Source of the DNA: GCA-002282575 sp964493995
GTDB taxonomy: Bacteria > Pseudomonadota > Gammaproteobacteria > Thiomicrospirales > Thiomicrospiraceae
Assembly (NCBI GenBank): GCA_964493995.1
Contig: CAZBQD010000026.1
Location: 1-27,056, forward strand
Direction of reading: 5' to 3'
Length of the DNA: 27,056 nt
The translations under genes were made by a program, and so were the position numbers. The notes beneath the pieces were generated by a model. It was not told the DNA's origin. It did not search any database and was given only the letters and a program-made list of their open reading frames with translations. Shown one piece after another: positions 1 to 7,795 of this stretch; within the stretch, counting starts at the first letter, position 1; each line of letters opens with the position of its first letter.

Positions 1-76
1 AGTTCGAGGCTTCTAAAATGGCACGACATTGCGCCAACTCTTCACTGGTCAGCACTTGGGGAACATGAATCATCAT
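1..76 (-). CDS. piuC: PiuC/YbiX-like Fe(II)/2-oxoglutarate PKHD-type hydroxylase, N-terminal part only
   Basis: Only the first 25 codons are in the window; the gene runs off the left edge. The visible start, MMIHVPQVLTSEELAQCRAI, resembles the N-terminus of E. coli YbiX and Pseudomonas PiuC (there MMYHIPGVLS...), a family of Fe(II)- and 2-oxoglutarate-dependent dioxygenases. The ATG at 76 is preceded by GAGGT at a normal distance. Its position directly after a Fiu/PiuA-type receptor on the same strand is the classic fiu-ybiX / piuA-piuC arrangement and is the main reason for the name. The substrate of the family is not firmly known; a role in iron-siderophore use is inferred. A terminator separates it from the receptor gene, so it may have its own promoter. 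Confidence 0.72.
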   Translation of the reverse strand, partial: MMIHVPQVLTSEELAQCRAILEASN

Positions 77-105
77 GTTGAGCTACCTCGCTGTTTCGGG
101 TTATG

Positions 106-134
106 CGCTAAGATTCTAGGCGAAAACCTTAGCG
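106..134 (-). promoter_or_regulatory. Inverted repeat around a possible promoter of the piuC-like gene
   Basis: CGCTAAG (106-112) and CTTAGCG (128-134) form perfect 7-base arms around a 15-base spacer. On the minus strand the spacer holds TAGAAT (113-118), a possible -10 element for the piuC-like gene. It could be an operator, or the dyad could add to the neighbouring terminator structure. No clear -35 was seen. Confidence 0.3.
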
Positions 135-160
135 GATAAAAAGACCGCCAGAAGGCGGTC
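134..160 (-). terminator. Rho-independent terminator after the siderophore receptor gene
   Basis: GACCGCC (143-149) and GGCGGTC (154-160) form a 7-bp GC-rich stem with a 4-base loop. On the minus strand it is followed by a run of five T residues. It lies 17 bases past the stop codon of the receptor gene. Confidence 0.85.
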
Positions 161-177
161 AAAGGGGCTATTAAACC

Positions 178-2361
178 TTAAAATTTCAATTCAGTGGTTA
201 ATACCGCCGTTTGTTTCATGCCAGGTACAACAAAACCGCCATTGTCATAAATCGACTCATACCAATCGGTATTGGTTAGATTATAGACGTTCAAGCGAAC
301 GGCATAGTTTTTCTCTTCAAATCCAAGCATACCATCCCAACGTACATAAGCGGGAGCGCGGTTCGGATCAAAGACGCCATTGGTGAAGCTATTATTCGCA
401 TTGGCAGCATTAGGACTGTAGGCATAACGCTCACTCTTGGCATCAAAGCCCAAGCCCGCTTTCCATTTTGGCATAAAGGCATAGGTTGTCCAAAAATTGT
501 AGGTATAAGTAGGCGTATTGCGCGTGACTTGTCCCTGTAAACGGGGATCGGCATTGGTAATGGTTCCATTCGTCGCTCTATTTTGCGCCACTTCCGTAAT
601 ACGGGGATCCATTAAAGCAATACCAGCGAACATATTCCATTTAGGAGTAATGCGTCCCGCCACTTCAAACTCGATACCATCGGTACGACGTTTGTTGGTC
701 AGGATACCCGCGCTGGATTCTAGATCGGTACTACGCTCGTATTGTTTGTCTGCACGGAAAATAGCGGTACGCAGCGCCAAATCCCCCTCCATAAACAACC
801 ATTTAGCTCCCAGCTCAGTCACTTGACTGCGCTCTGGCGGATAAAATCCACCCGATGTTTGGTTCAAATCAGCAGTAGGACTGACTGAATCGCTCCAAGC
901 CAGGTAATAATGCGCCCAATCTTGCTGTTGCCAAGACAGGCCCGTGCGGTAGCTTTGCGTTGAATAATTCAAATTAGGGACATTCGAGTACTTGGCTTTC
1001 ATGTCATCATGACGAACACCCAGTAAGAACTTCCAGTCTTTAACAAACTCGACTTGGTCTTGTAGAAAAACTGAATAAGTATCACCCTTGTAAGCAATTG
1101 GCGCTGTTGTATTATAAATGCCCGGCACATAAATACCGGCTGAGGCGGGAGATACTGCTGGTGCAAGATTACGCATGGAACTGCGCCAACCATCTTCATT
1201 TAGAAATTCAACTCCTGCTAACAGCTCATGCTTCATGCCAGACAGAGTCGTTTTATGGCTAATATCCGATTGAATGGCTAAATTATTCACATCAATCGAG
1301 CGATTGACTGGACTACTGGTAAAAGTCGTTCCATTGGCATTAGGCTTAGCAGCAATGTAATCTCGCTTAATGTGCGAACTGCGCAATTTCGTGTTCACTT
1401 CGGTATTATTAGAAAAACGATATAAATGACTCAGTGTACTGATATGGGTTTCACTTCTATCGAAGGTGCTTTTATTGCCCGCAAACTTACCAATATTGGC
1501 ATCTATCGGTAGCTTATTGGCAAAGCTAATACCAAAGTCCGGATTATCATCTGTTTTGACATAATAGTGACTGAGCGTGAACTGATTATTCGTGCCCAAG
1601 CCAAAACTGATACTGGGCGCAATACCTTCACGCTCAATGGTGGGTTGCGTGCCTGTTTCAACGTTTTGACGGAAACTTCCTTCACCACGCTTCATCACAT
1701 TCACACGAATGGCGGTGGTATCACCCACTGTCTTGTTGAAATCGCCCGTAGCTTGCTGATAACCATTGCTACCCACACTGGCGGTAACACGGTTAGCGTC
1801 CTTCAATTTAGGTGTTTTACTGACCATATTGATGACACCACCCGCTTGACCACGACCAAAGAGCATAGAGCCTGCGCCACGCAAGACCTCAACTTGTTCG
1901 AAAGCAAAAATCTCGCGGTTATATTGTGCCGTATCGCGGATACCATCTAGGTATAAGTCACCAAAAGAATAAAAACCACGCAAGTTAATGTTATCGCCTG
2001 CGCGCCCCCCTTCAGCAGCGTTGAACGTTAACCCTGAGACATTACGCAACGCATCTTTTAATGAGCTCGCTTGCTGGTCATTCAATAGCTCTCGCGTTAA
2101 AACCGTCACACCTTGTGGAATGTCGTGCGGATCTTGCGCGACTTTGCCAACACGGGTTTTTGTCCCCTGATAACCGTTGTTTTCATTCAGATTAAGAGGA
2201 TCTTTTTCTGCGGCATCTTTCACCACCACCGTTTTCAATTTTTGATCAGCTTCGGCTGCATGTACGGGCATCATCGGCGTGACTACCGCCATGCCGCACA
2301 TCATCGCGCCCAAGGGCAATAAGGGTGAGTCCAGCTTCACCAAATTAGCTTGCTTTTTCAC
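178..2361 (-). CDS. fiu: TonB-dependent catecholate-type siderophore receptor (Fiu/PiuA family)
   Basis: Outer-membrane receptor importing ferric siderophores with energy from TonB-ExbB-ExbD. The 727-residue product has a signal peptide ending near VHA (about residue 35), a TonB-box-like LKTVVVKD (about 43-50), a plug domain (about 80-185) with the typical VEVLRGAGSMLFGRGQAGG stretch, then a 22-strand-type barrel ending in a terminal Phe (TELKF). Length fits Fiu/PiuA (about 730-760). The start is GTG at 2361, with AGGAGA eight bases upstream. A Fur-box-like sequence lies upstream and a PiuC-like gene downstream, so iron-repressed expression is likely. The ligand cannot be read from sequence; Fiu and PiuA take up catecholate compounds. 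The symbol is by family resemblance and context; piuA would be equally fair. Confidence 0.9.
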   Translation of the reverse strand: MKKQANLVKLDSPLLPLGAMMCGMAVVTPMMPVHAAEADQKLKTVVVKDAAEKDPLNLNENNGYQGTKTRVGKVAQDPHDIPQGVTVLTRELLNDQQASSLKDALRNVSGLTFNAAEGGRAGDNINLRGFYSFGDLYLDGIRDTAQYNREIFAFEQVEVLRGAGSMLFGRGQAGGVINMVSKTPKLKDANRVTASVGSNGYQQATGDFNKTVGDTTAIRVNVMKRGEGSFRQNVETGTQPTIEREGIAPSISFGLGTNNQFTLSHYYVKTDDNPDFGISFANKLPIDANIGKFAGNKSTFDRSETHISTLSHLYRFSNNTEVNTKLRSSHIKRDYIAAKPNANGTTFTSSPVNRSIDVNNLAIQSDISHKTTLSGMKHELLAGVEFLNEDGWRSSMRNLAPAVSPASAGIYVPGIYNTTAPIAYKGDTYSVFLQDQVEFVKDWKFLLGVRHDDMKAKYSNVPNLNYSTQSYRTGLSWQQQDWAHYYLAWSDSVSPTADLNQTSGGFYPPERSQVTELGAKWLFMEGDLALRTAIFRADKQYERSTDLESSAGILTNKRRTDGIEFEVAGRITPKWNMFAGIALMDPRITEVAQNRATNGTITNADPRLQGQVTRNTPTYTYNFWTTYAFMPKWKAGLGFDAKSERYAYSPNAANANNSFTNGVFDPNRAPAYVRWDGMLGFEEKNYAVRLNVYNLTNTDWYESIYDNGGFVVPGMKQTAVLTTELKF

Positions 2362-2450
2362 GTGTGTCTCCTTTTTTTGAAAAGCAAAACAAACTTGGCT
2401 ACCGACATGCGTCCTGGCTACTGTTTGTACTATCTATCATTACTGTTAGC

Positions 2451-2493
2451 TAATGATAACTCGTTCATTATTTTATTGTCAATCATTATCATT
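2451..2493. promoter_or_regulatory. Probable Fur operator upstream of the siderophore receptor
   Basis: Positions 2472-2490 match the 19-bp Fur consensus GATAATGATAATCATTATC at 14 of 19 bases, including ten in a row (AATCATTATC, 2481-2490). A second partial match, TAATGATAA (2451-2459), lies just beside it. Overlapping half-sites like this are usual for Fur. The pair sits about 90-130 bases before the GTG start of the receptor gene, a suitable place to block its promoter. The 14/19 count is by eye. Confidence 0.65.
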
Positions 2494-2510
2494 TACTTTG
2501 TTATTGATGG

Positions 2511-2541
2511 AAAAAACAACAACAGCACCCGTAGGTGCTGT
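2511..2541 (-). terminator. Rho-independent terminator of the His-rich lipoprotein gene
   Basis: ACAGCACC (2522-2529) and GGTGCTGT (2534-2541) make a perfect 8-bp stem with a 4-base loop. Reading on the minus strand, a T-rich tail including six consecutive T residues follows. It isolates the lipoprotein gene from the receptor promoter downstream. Confidence 0.8.
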
Positions 2542-2564
2542 GTGAATTGCGTTAATTCAGGTTG

Positions 2565-2816
2565 TTAGTGGTGATATCCGCGATGATGGTCACGATCTCG
2601 ATGATGGCCATGATGGCCTTGGTGGGCGGGATGACCATAGTAACGTTGACTGGGATAGGCATGATGGCCGTGATGTTTTGGGTAATGATAAGGCTTCATC
2701 ACCACCACTGGCTGGGGTTGATGTTTCGGATAATGATGACCAGAATGGGCCGAAACGACGCAGCCTGAAAGGGTCAGAGAAATGAGCACAGCCAAACTGG
2801 CAAAACGAACCAACAT
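2565..2816 (-). CDS. Small histidine-rich lipoprotein, possibly metal-binding
   Basis: An 83-residue product begins MLVRFASLAVLISLTLSGC: a short lipoprotein signal peptide with lipobox LSGC and Cys19 as the predicted lipidated residue. The 65-residue mature part holds 19 His (about 29%), many in HH pairs such as GHHGHH, HHRD and the final YHH, plus several Tyr, Gly and Pro and no further Cys. The ATG at 2816 is chosen over longer in-frame starts because GAGAGG lies just upstream and the lipoprotein signal begins exactly there. It has its own promoter and terminator. No family was recognised with certainty. Binding of Ni, Zn, Cu or Fe at the cell envelope is an inference from composition and from the neighbouring iron-uptake genes; low-complexity His tails can also be structural. 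Confidence 0.75.
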   Translation of the reverse strand: MLVRFASLAVLISLTLSGCVVSAHSGHHYPKHQPQPVVVMKPYHYPKHHGHHAYPSQRYYGHPAHQGHHGHHRDRDHHRGYHH

Positions 2817-2861
2817 AATCGCCTCTCGACAATTAAAGTGCAAAATTGCACCAGCAGCCTC

Positions 2862-2889
2862 TTTATAACAAAAGAGTCTGCTGCTGCAA
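2862..2889 (-). promoter_or_regulatory. Probable promoter of the His-rich lipoprotein gene, within a dyad
   Basis: On the minus strand, TTGCAG (2884-2889) and TATAAA (2862-2867) are separated by 16 bases. The pair is embedded in a long dyad: CAGCAGC plus CTCTTT (2852-2864) opposite AAAGAG plus GCTGCTG (2871-2886). Just downstream, GTGCAA and TTGCAC (2838-2851) form another 6-bp dyad in the presumed leader. These could be operators or RNA hairpins. Confidence 0.45.
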
Positions 2890-2958
2890 CCTAAAAGTCG
2901 CCCCATTTGATGAAACAATAACAAAGCCAATAAACAAAATCAATAGACAACATACAAT

Positions 2959-4239
2959 TTATTTATGACCAGTAAATACGCCCTTCTCTTGGCTGGCTTC
3001 GGATAAGAGGATCGACTCATCTAAAGCCCCAACTTTTTGCGCCACAATGGTCGTCACCACAATGTCACCGGTAACATTAACGCTGGTGCGCAGCATATCC
3101 AACAACCGATCTACCCCTAAAATTAGCGCTACGCCTTCGACGGGTAAACCAACTTGCATTAACACAATCGTTAACATAATTAAGCCCGCACTGGGCACAG
3201 CTGCCGTGCCAACCGAAGCTAAGGTGGCTGTGAGGATAATCAGACCATAATCGCTCGGTGCTAGCGTTAGTCCATAAGCATTGGCAATAAATACCGTTGC
3301 CACGCCTTGCATGATGGCGGTGCCATCCATATTAATCGTCGCACCCAAGGGAAGGGTGAAACTACTCACGCGAGGCGAGACGCCAAGCTTATCGGTGGTC
3401 GCCATCGTCACAGGCAAAGTCGCGGCCGAGCTGGAAGTGGAAAAGGAAACAGTCAACACGTCTTTCAAGCGTCGATAAAGATACCAAGGGGACAAACCGG
3501 TTAATAAGCGAAACAAACTGGCATAAGTGAGACTAGCATGCACGAATAAAGCAGCAACGACCGTAACAAAGTAAACCATTAAAGGCAACAACAAGTCGAG
3601 CCCTTGACTGGCCATGCTGCGAGCCATTAAAGCAAACACGCCCACAGGTGCCAGCCACATCACCAATCCGACCATACGAATTAAAATCGACTCTAAGCCA
3701 TCGAACAGTTGCATCACCGTGGCAATGCCCTCTTGCGGGCGCACGCTCGACAGCGCTAAACCAAACAACACCGCAAACACGATGACTTGCAACATATTGC
3801 CCTGCGACATGGCGGCAATGGGATTGCTCGGCACAATCGCAATCAATAACTCGACTAAATTCGGCGCACTACCAGGGGTGCTTTCGCTTGCCACTAATCC
3901 CAAGCCAACGGCCGGTTGCAACCAATTGGCCAACAACAAACCCGTGGCAATCGCCAGCACCGTTGTGAAAATATAAAGCCCTAGGGTTAATCCGCTCAGT
4001 TTGCCTAATTGTTTACTGGCACCCAATTGCGACACGCCTTTCACCAGAGACACGAACACCAGCGGCACGACCATCACCATCAGCAAGGCAACAAACCACT
4101 TGCCTAACACCAAAAACAAACCATCCACCAACCACTGACGTGTCCAGGCTTGATCAGCATATTGCAGCACAATACCCAGCAGACCTCCTAGCAGCAGCGC
4201 CCATAAAATGCGCGACGTTAATTGATCGGACTTACCCAT
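2959..4239 (-). CDS. Dicarboxylate/amino acid:cation symporter (DAACS, GltP/DctA-like)
   Basis: Inner-membrane secondary transporter that takes up acidic amino acids or C4-dicarboxylates together with Na+ or H+. The 426-residue length is typical. Family signatures appear in order: a serine-rich reentrant loop SSSAATLP (about residue 265-275), the LPLGATINMDGTA signature with the Na+-site motif NMDGT (about 303), VPSAGLIML in the second reentrant loop, and DRLLDMLRTSVNVTGD with the substrate-binding Asp/Arg/Asn region (about 376-392). About eight hydrophobic segments precede and flank these motifs. ATG at 4239 has GGGG a few bases upstream. It is transcribed divergently from the MscS-type gene. 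I cannot tell glutamate/aspartate from dicarboxylate specificity by eye, so no symbol is given. Confidence 0.93.
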   Translation of the reverse strand: MGKSDQLTSRILWALLLGGLLGIVLQYADQAWTRQWLVDGLFLVLGKWFVALLMVMVVPLVFVSLVKGVSQLGASKQLGKLSGLTLGLYIFTTVLAIATGLLLANWLQPAVGLGLVASESTPGSAPNLVELLIAIVPSNPIAAMSQGNMLQVIVFAVLFGLALSSVRPQEGIATVMQLFDGLESILIRMVGLVMWLAPVGVFALMARSMASQGLDLLLPLMVYFVTVVAALFVHASLTYASLFRLLTGLSPWYLYRRLKDVLTVSFSTSSSAATLPVTMATTDKLGVSPRVSSFTLPLGATINMDGTAIMQGVATVFIANAYGLTLAPSDYGLIILTATLASVGTAAVPSAGLIMLTIVLMQVGLPVEGVALILGVDRLLDMLRTSVNVTGDIVVTTIVAQKVGALDESILLSEASQEKGVFTGHK

Positions 4240-4302
4240 ACTTACCCCGTGACTAAACCTACACCGAAACCTTCTCTATTATCGCACGTTCATAAAGCCT
4301 GT

Positions 4303-4308
4303 TAGAAT
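4303..4308 (+). promoter_or_regulatory. Possible extended -10 for the mechanosensitive channel gene
   Basis: TGTTAGAAT (4300-4308) fits an extended -10 (TG-N-TAGAAT) in the 104-bp divergent intergenic region, 35 bases before the ATG. No good -35 was seen, as is allowed for extended -10 promoters. Confidence 0.35.
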
Positions 4309-4343
4309 AAAGCTTCATTCAACCAGACAGGGAAGACAAGCGC

Positions 4344-6605
4344 ATGGCATCTTGGTGGTCACTTCTTACTCTAATCGGCTTGCTTTTGGCAGCGCCGCTG
4401 GCACAAGCGAACAATCCCCTATCCTTAAGTCATAACAGCACCGCCAGCGACAAGACCGCGGTACTGAATCAACTGAATTTAAGCGAGCTGAATGCTGACT
4501 GGTGGAAACCTTTTGCCGATAAACAACTACGAGAAGCTGCAACCGACAAACTCTTATTGCAACTGAATCAGGCATGGCAAACCAGTCCGGTAGAACAACA
4601 GGACGCCATTGAAGAGTCCATACACGCCATTCAGCGCACCCTGAAAACACTAGCACGCTTGCAGGAGCAACCCAGCGCAACCAGTCCCGACTTAGCCACT
4701 CCGCCACCCACAGCACAAACTTTCAGTTGGCAAGATTGGCTAGAAGCCTTGCGTAAAAACCAAGCCGCCCAAGTCACTTTAGCCGACATGAAGGACGAAC
4801 TGGCACTGAAAGAATCGGGACAAAAACGACTCACTCGCCAAGTCGATGATCTCACCGCTGACTACCTCAGCCAAGTCACACCCACGTTAAGTCAAACGGT
4901 TAAATTAGTTGAAAAACGCCTAAGTTGGCTCATTAGTCAGGAAAGTCTGCGCTTAGAAAAAGCACAACTGATCGTGAGTCAACAAAAAGCCGATGCTGCA
5001 GATCGTTTTTTCAAATACATTCAAACCAACCTAGCCACCACTCAACAAGACATCGACCAGCTTAATAAAGAAGCAGAGCAACTGCAGAAAACCATTGAAC
5101 AACAGACAGACAAGCTAGGTGAATGGCAAGCCATTTTGCCCACGATAATGGGTGACGACCCTCTAACGCACGCCAAACAACTGCAAACCAAATATGCCAG
5201 TCTCGAAGCGCAATTGAACGGACTGCAAGCCCAAACCAAACTCAGTTGGAATCGGCTCAGTCTCACCTACTTGCTGCACCAACAGCGGGGCAGCGAATGG
5301 ACACCAGCGCAACGACAAGCGTTGAACGAACAAGACAAGGCGTTAGAGCCATTTAATCGGCAAGCTCAAGAACACAAACAACAACTCGAACGCTACCGCG
5401 AACAAACCCAAGCTGCACTCAGCCTAACGGATGATGAGGTTATATCGCGCGAAACAACGCAAGCCAAACGTATCTATACACAACTTTTAGATCAATCATC
5501 ACAGTTGGCCACTAAACAACAAAACATTGCTCAGCAATTAGCCGACAATCAAACACTTCTGGCCCTGCTTAAATCGCAACTCCGACTAGCCGATGGAGAA
5601 TTCAAAGGCTCGTTAAATGACCTGAACATCACTGCCCAAGAAGCTTGGCAAACCACGCTGGGCTGGTTGAATACCAGTCTGTTCAAAATGGGCGAAACAC
5701 CCGTAACCACAGCAGGGATTATTCGGGTGGTGTTGATTATTTTAATCGTCTGGTGGTTTTCTTACTGGTTGCGAAAAGCGCTGACCCGCCTAGCCAGCCG
5801 CAACCAAAAAATTGCCGATGCCACCATTTATACCCTTAATCGCGTACTGCATTACCTGATTATGCTCATTGGTATTATGGTTGCGCTATCCTCGATTGGC
5901 TTAGACTTCTCCAATGTCGCTTGGATTGCCGGTGCGCTCTCGGTGGGTATTGGTTTTGGCTTGCAGTCTATCGTGAATAATTTTGTTTCTGGCCTCATTA
6001 TCATGTTCGAACGTTCTCTTAAAGTGGGTGACTTTTTAGAGCTACAATCGGGCGTAACAGGAACGGTATCACAAATTAACATGCGATCGACCATTATTCG
6101 CACACCCGACAATTTAGAAATTGTTGTGCCCAACAGTGAGTTTATTTCGGGACGTGTGGTCAACTGGACCTTAAGCGATAATGACCGTCGCCTGCGCATT
6201 CCATTCAGTGTCGAATATGGTACCGACAAGAATCTAGTCGTTCATTTGGTGATGCAAGCGGCACGTCAAATCCCCTATACCTTAGAAGATGCAACCCACG
6301 AACCGCAAGTTTGGATGACACGCATGGGCGATAATGGACTGGAATTTGAGTTACTGGTTTGGGTGCGTCAGGGCGTAGAGATTGAAGTGCGTCGGGGTGA
6401 ATCGCGTCAAGGCTTAAAGGCAGCTTACTTATGGGAAATTGAAAGCGCCTTGCGCGATGCCGGTATCGGCATGCCTTTCCCACAACGCGATTACTATATT
6501 CGCAGTATTTTGGGGCAAAACAGCGTAGAAGGCTTTGTACAAGCCTTGAATACACTCAAACCCAGATCAGCACCCCCGTCTTATCAAGCAGAGCAGGGTG
6601 GCTGA
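4344..6605 (+). CDS. MscS-family mechanosensitive channel with large periplasmic coiled-coil domain
   Basis: Pressure-relief channel of the inner membrane. The 753-residue product has a signal peptide (ends near AQA, residue 22), a long Gln/Lys/Leu-rich periplasmic segment with strong coiled-coil character (about 60-430), then transmembrane segments from about residue 452 and the MscS core. The pore helix region reads AGALSVGIGFGLQSIVNNF with the Gly/Ala pattern of TM3, followed by the beta domain (FVSGLIIMFERSLKVGDFLE, then TIIRTPDNLEIVVPNSEF) and the alpha/beta C-terminal domain ending near PFPQRDYYIRS. It is shorter than MscK or YjeP (about 1100 residues) because the multi-TM middle part is reduced. 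The ATG at 4344 has AGGGAAGA upstream. Gating threshold and ion preference cannot be inferred. Confidence 0.9.
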   Translation: MASWWSLLTLIGLLLAAPLAQANNPLSLSHNSTASDKTAVLNQLNLSELNADWWKPFADKQLREAATDKLLLQLNQAWQTSPVEQQDAIEESIHAIQRTLKTLARLQEQPSATSPDLATPPPTAQTFSWQDWLEALRKNQAAQVTLADMKDELALKESGQKRLTRQVDDLTADYLSQVTPTLSQTVKLVEKRLSWLISQESLRLEKAQLIVSQQKADAADRFFKYIQTNLATTQQDIDQLNKEAEQLQKTIEQQTDKLGEWQAILPTIMGDDPLTHAKQLQTKYASLEAQLNGLQAQTKLSWNRLSLTYLLHQQRGSEWTPAQRQALNEQDKALEPFNRQAQEHKQQLERYREQTQAALSLTDDEVISRETTQAKRIYTQLLDQSSQLATKQQNIAQQLADNQTLLALLKSQLRLADGEFKGSLNDLNITAQEAWQTTLGWLNTSLFKMGETPVTTAGIIRVVLIILIVWWFSYWLRKALTRLASRNQKIADATIYTLNRVLHYLIMLIGIMVALSSIGLDFSNVAWIAGALSVGIGFGLQSIVNNFVSGLIIMFERSLKVGDFLELQSGVTGTVSQINMRSTIIRTPDNLEIVVPNSEFISGRVVNWTLSDNDRRLRIPFSVEYGTDKNLVVHLVMQAARQIPYTLEDATHEPQVWMTRMGDNGLEFELLVWVRQGVEIEVRRGESRQGLKAAYLWEIESALRDAGIGMPFPQRDYYIRSILGQNSVEGFVQALNTLKPRSAPPSYQAEQGG

Positions 6606-6634
6606 AGCCCCTTTTATTTTATTGGTATTCGTCG

Positions 6635-6678
6635 TATGATAACCAAACTAACAAATGTTAGTCGAGTAAAATGATAAC
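6635..6678 (+). promoter_or_regulatory. Promoter/operator region of the MBL-fold gene
   Basis: TATGAT (6635-6640) may be a -10 element. Just downstream, ACTAACA and TGTTAGT (6647-6653 and 6656-6662) form a perfect 7-bp inverted repeat with a 2-base centre. The octamer ATGATAAC occurs on both sides (6637-6644 and 6671-6678). The symmetry suggests a dimeric repressor site, of unknown regulator; no regulator gene is adjacent. Confidence 0.45.
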
Positions 6679-6689
6679 TGGAGAAACTT

Positions 6690-7646
6690 ATGAAGAAACT
6701 GGCTGCCCTTGCTGGCTTAATGTTATCGGTTGCCTTCGCCCCTGTGATGGCGAAAGACGACCCCGCTGATAAATACCCTGAATCCCTACTTTACGACAAA
6801 CCCATTAAAGTCGCTAAAGATGTTTATTCTGCCATTGGTGCTTTACAACCCTACACTTATGAAAACTCGGGTCATAATAACAACCTGTCTTTTGTCATTG
6901 GTGAAAAAGGCATTTTAGTGGTGAATGGCAGCTCGTCTTACCTGTTAGCCAAAGCGCTGCACGATGAAATCAAAAAGATTTCTAACAAACCCGTGCTTTA
7001 CGTCGTCGATGAAAACGGTCAAGGTCATGCTGTTTTAGGTAACAACTATTGGAAAGAACAAGGCGCGAAAATCATTGCGCACGTTGATACGGTAAAGGAA
7101 ATGGAAGCCACCGCTCAGGATGCATTGCTGGGTATGCGTGCTTACAATAAAGAGAAGGCGGCTAAAACCGAGTTAGTGCCGATTGATCAAACCTTCGATA
7201 AAGAAATGACTCTTGATTTAGGTGGCATTACCGCTAAGCTGATGTATTTCGGACCATCGCACTCGCATGGTGATATTTCGGTTTATATCCCAGAGCGTAA
7301 GGTGCTGATTGCCGGCGATATTGCTTTCCATCAACGCATGTTACCGATTTTTGAAGACACCAACACCGTCGCTTGGTTGAAAACCTGGAAAGACTTTAGC
7401 GCCTTTGCCAAAGACAAAATCATTGTTCCGGGTCATGGCACAGTCACCGACTTTGCCACGGTTGATAAATACACGCGTGGTTATTTAGAGTTCTTACATG
7501 CCGAAGTGCGTAAATTACTTAAAGCAGGTGGCACACTGGCCGATGTGGGCAAAATCGACCAAAGCGCCTACAAAAAACTCTACACCTACGATGAGTTAGC
7601 GGGTAAAAACGCCGCTCGTGTGTTTGCTGAGTTAGAAATGGAGTAA
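6690..7646 (+). CDS. Secreted MBL-fold metallo-hydrolase-like protein with degenerate first zinc motif
   Basis: A 318-residue exported member of the metallo-beta-lactamase fold. The signal peptide ends near VMA (residue 21). The later fold motifs are clear: FGPSHSHGD (His191, His193, Asp195), then VLIAGD (Asp210) and PGHG (His249). The usual first motif HxHxDH is replaced by ENGQGH at 108-113, so by alignment only the last His (113) remains. The other ligands look intact, so one metal may still bind, or the family may have a different activity. The variant resembles quinoprotein-associated and SoxH-like MBL proteins in general layout, but I cannot confirm a subfamily. GGAGAA before the ATG supports the start. 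It has its own terminator and probably its own promoter. Substrate unknown. Confidence 0.82.
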   Translation: MKKLAALAGLMLSVAFAPVMAKDDPADKYPESLLYDKPIKVAKDVYSAIGALQPYTYENSGHNNNLSFVIGEKGILVVNGSSSYLLAKALHDEIKKISNKPVLYVVDENGQGHAVLGNNYWKEQGAKIIAHVDTVKEMEATAQDALLGMRAYNKEKAAKTELVPIDQTFDKEMTLDLGGITAKLMYFGPSHSHGDISVYIPERKVLIAGDIAFHQRMLPIFEDTNTVAWLKTWKDFSAFAKDKIIVPGHGTVTDFATVDKYTRGYLEFLHAEVRKLLKAGGTLADVGKIDQSAYKKLYTYDELAGKNAARVFAELEME

Positions 7647-7664
7647 CATCCCCACTTCTTCATT

Positions 7665-7688
7665 AAGAGCGACTTAGGTCGCTCTTTT
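7665..7688 (+). terminator. Rho-independent terminator after the MBL-fold gene
   Basis: AAGAGCGAC (7665-7673) and GTCGCTCTT (7678-7686) form a 9-bp stem with loop TTAG, followed by T residues. It lies 19 bases after the stop codon. Confidence 0.88.
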
Positions 7689-7738
7689 CATTTCGACTCA
7701 ATACGCCCTGCATTTCCCTGTCATCGCCGTAAATCTTT

Positions 7739-7744
7739 TATAAT
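7739..7744 (+). promoter_or_regulatory. -10 element of the polA promoter
   Basis: A perfect TATAAT lies 51 bases before the chosen polA ATG. No convincing -35 hexamer was found at the usual spacing. Confidence 0.5.
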
Positions 7745-7795
7745 GGTAGTCCTTTTGGTTTTGCAACCATCCCCTTATTGCTAGAGAACACGCCC

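Noticed and set aside
2562..2768. Met-rich plus-strand frame opposite the His-rich lipoprotein
   Set aside because: Its repeated Met residues are the antisense reading of the His codons (CAT read as ATG), not a real protein.
2565..2930. Longer 121-residue form of the His-rich lipoprotein
   Set aside because: The extra 38 residues cover the promoter and leader dyads, and the lipoprotein signal begins at the inner ATG with a good ribosome-binding site.
7778..7795. TTG start for polA
   Set aside because: The ATG six codons later begins the conserved PolA N-terminus.
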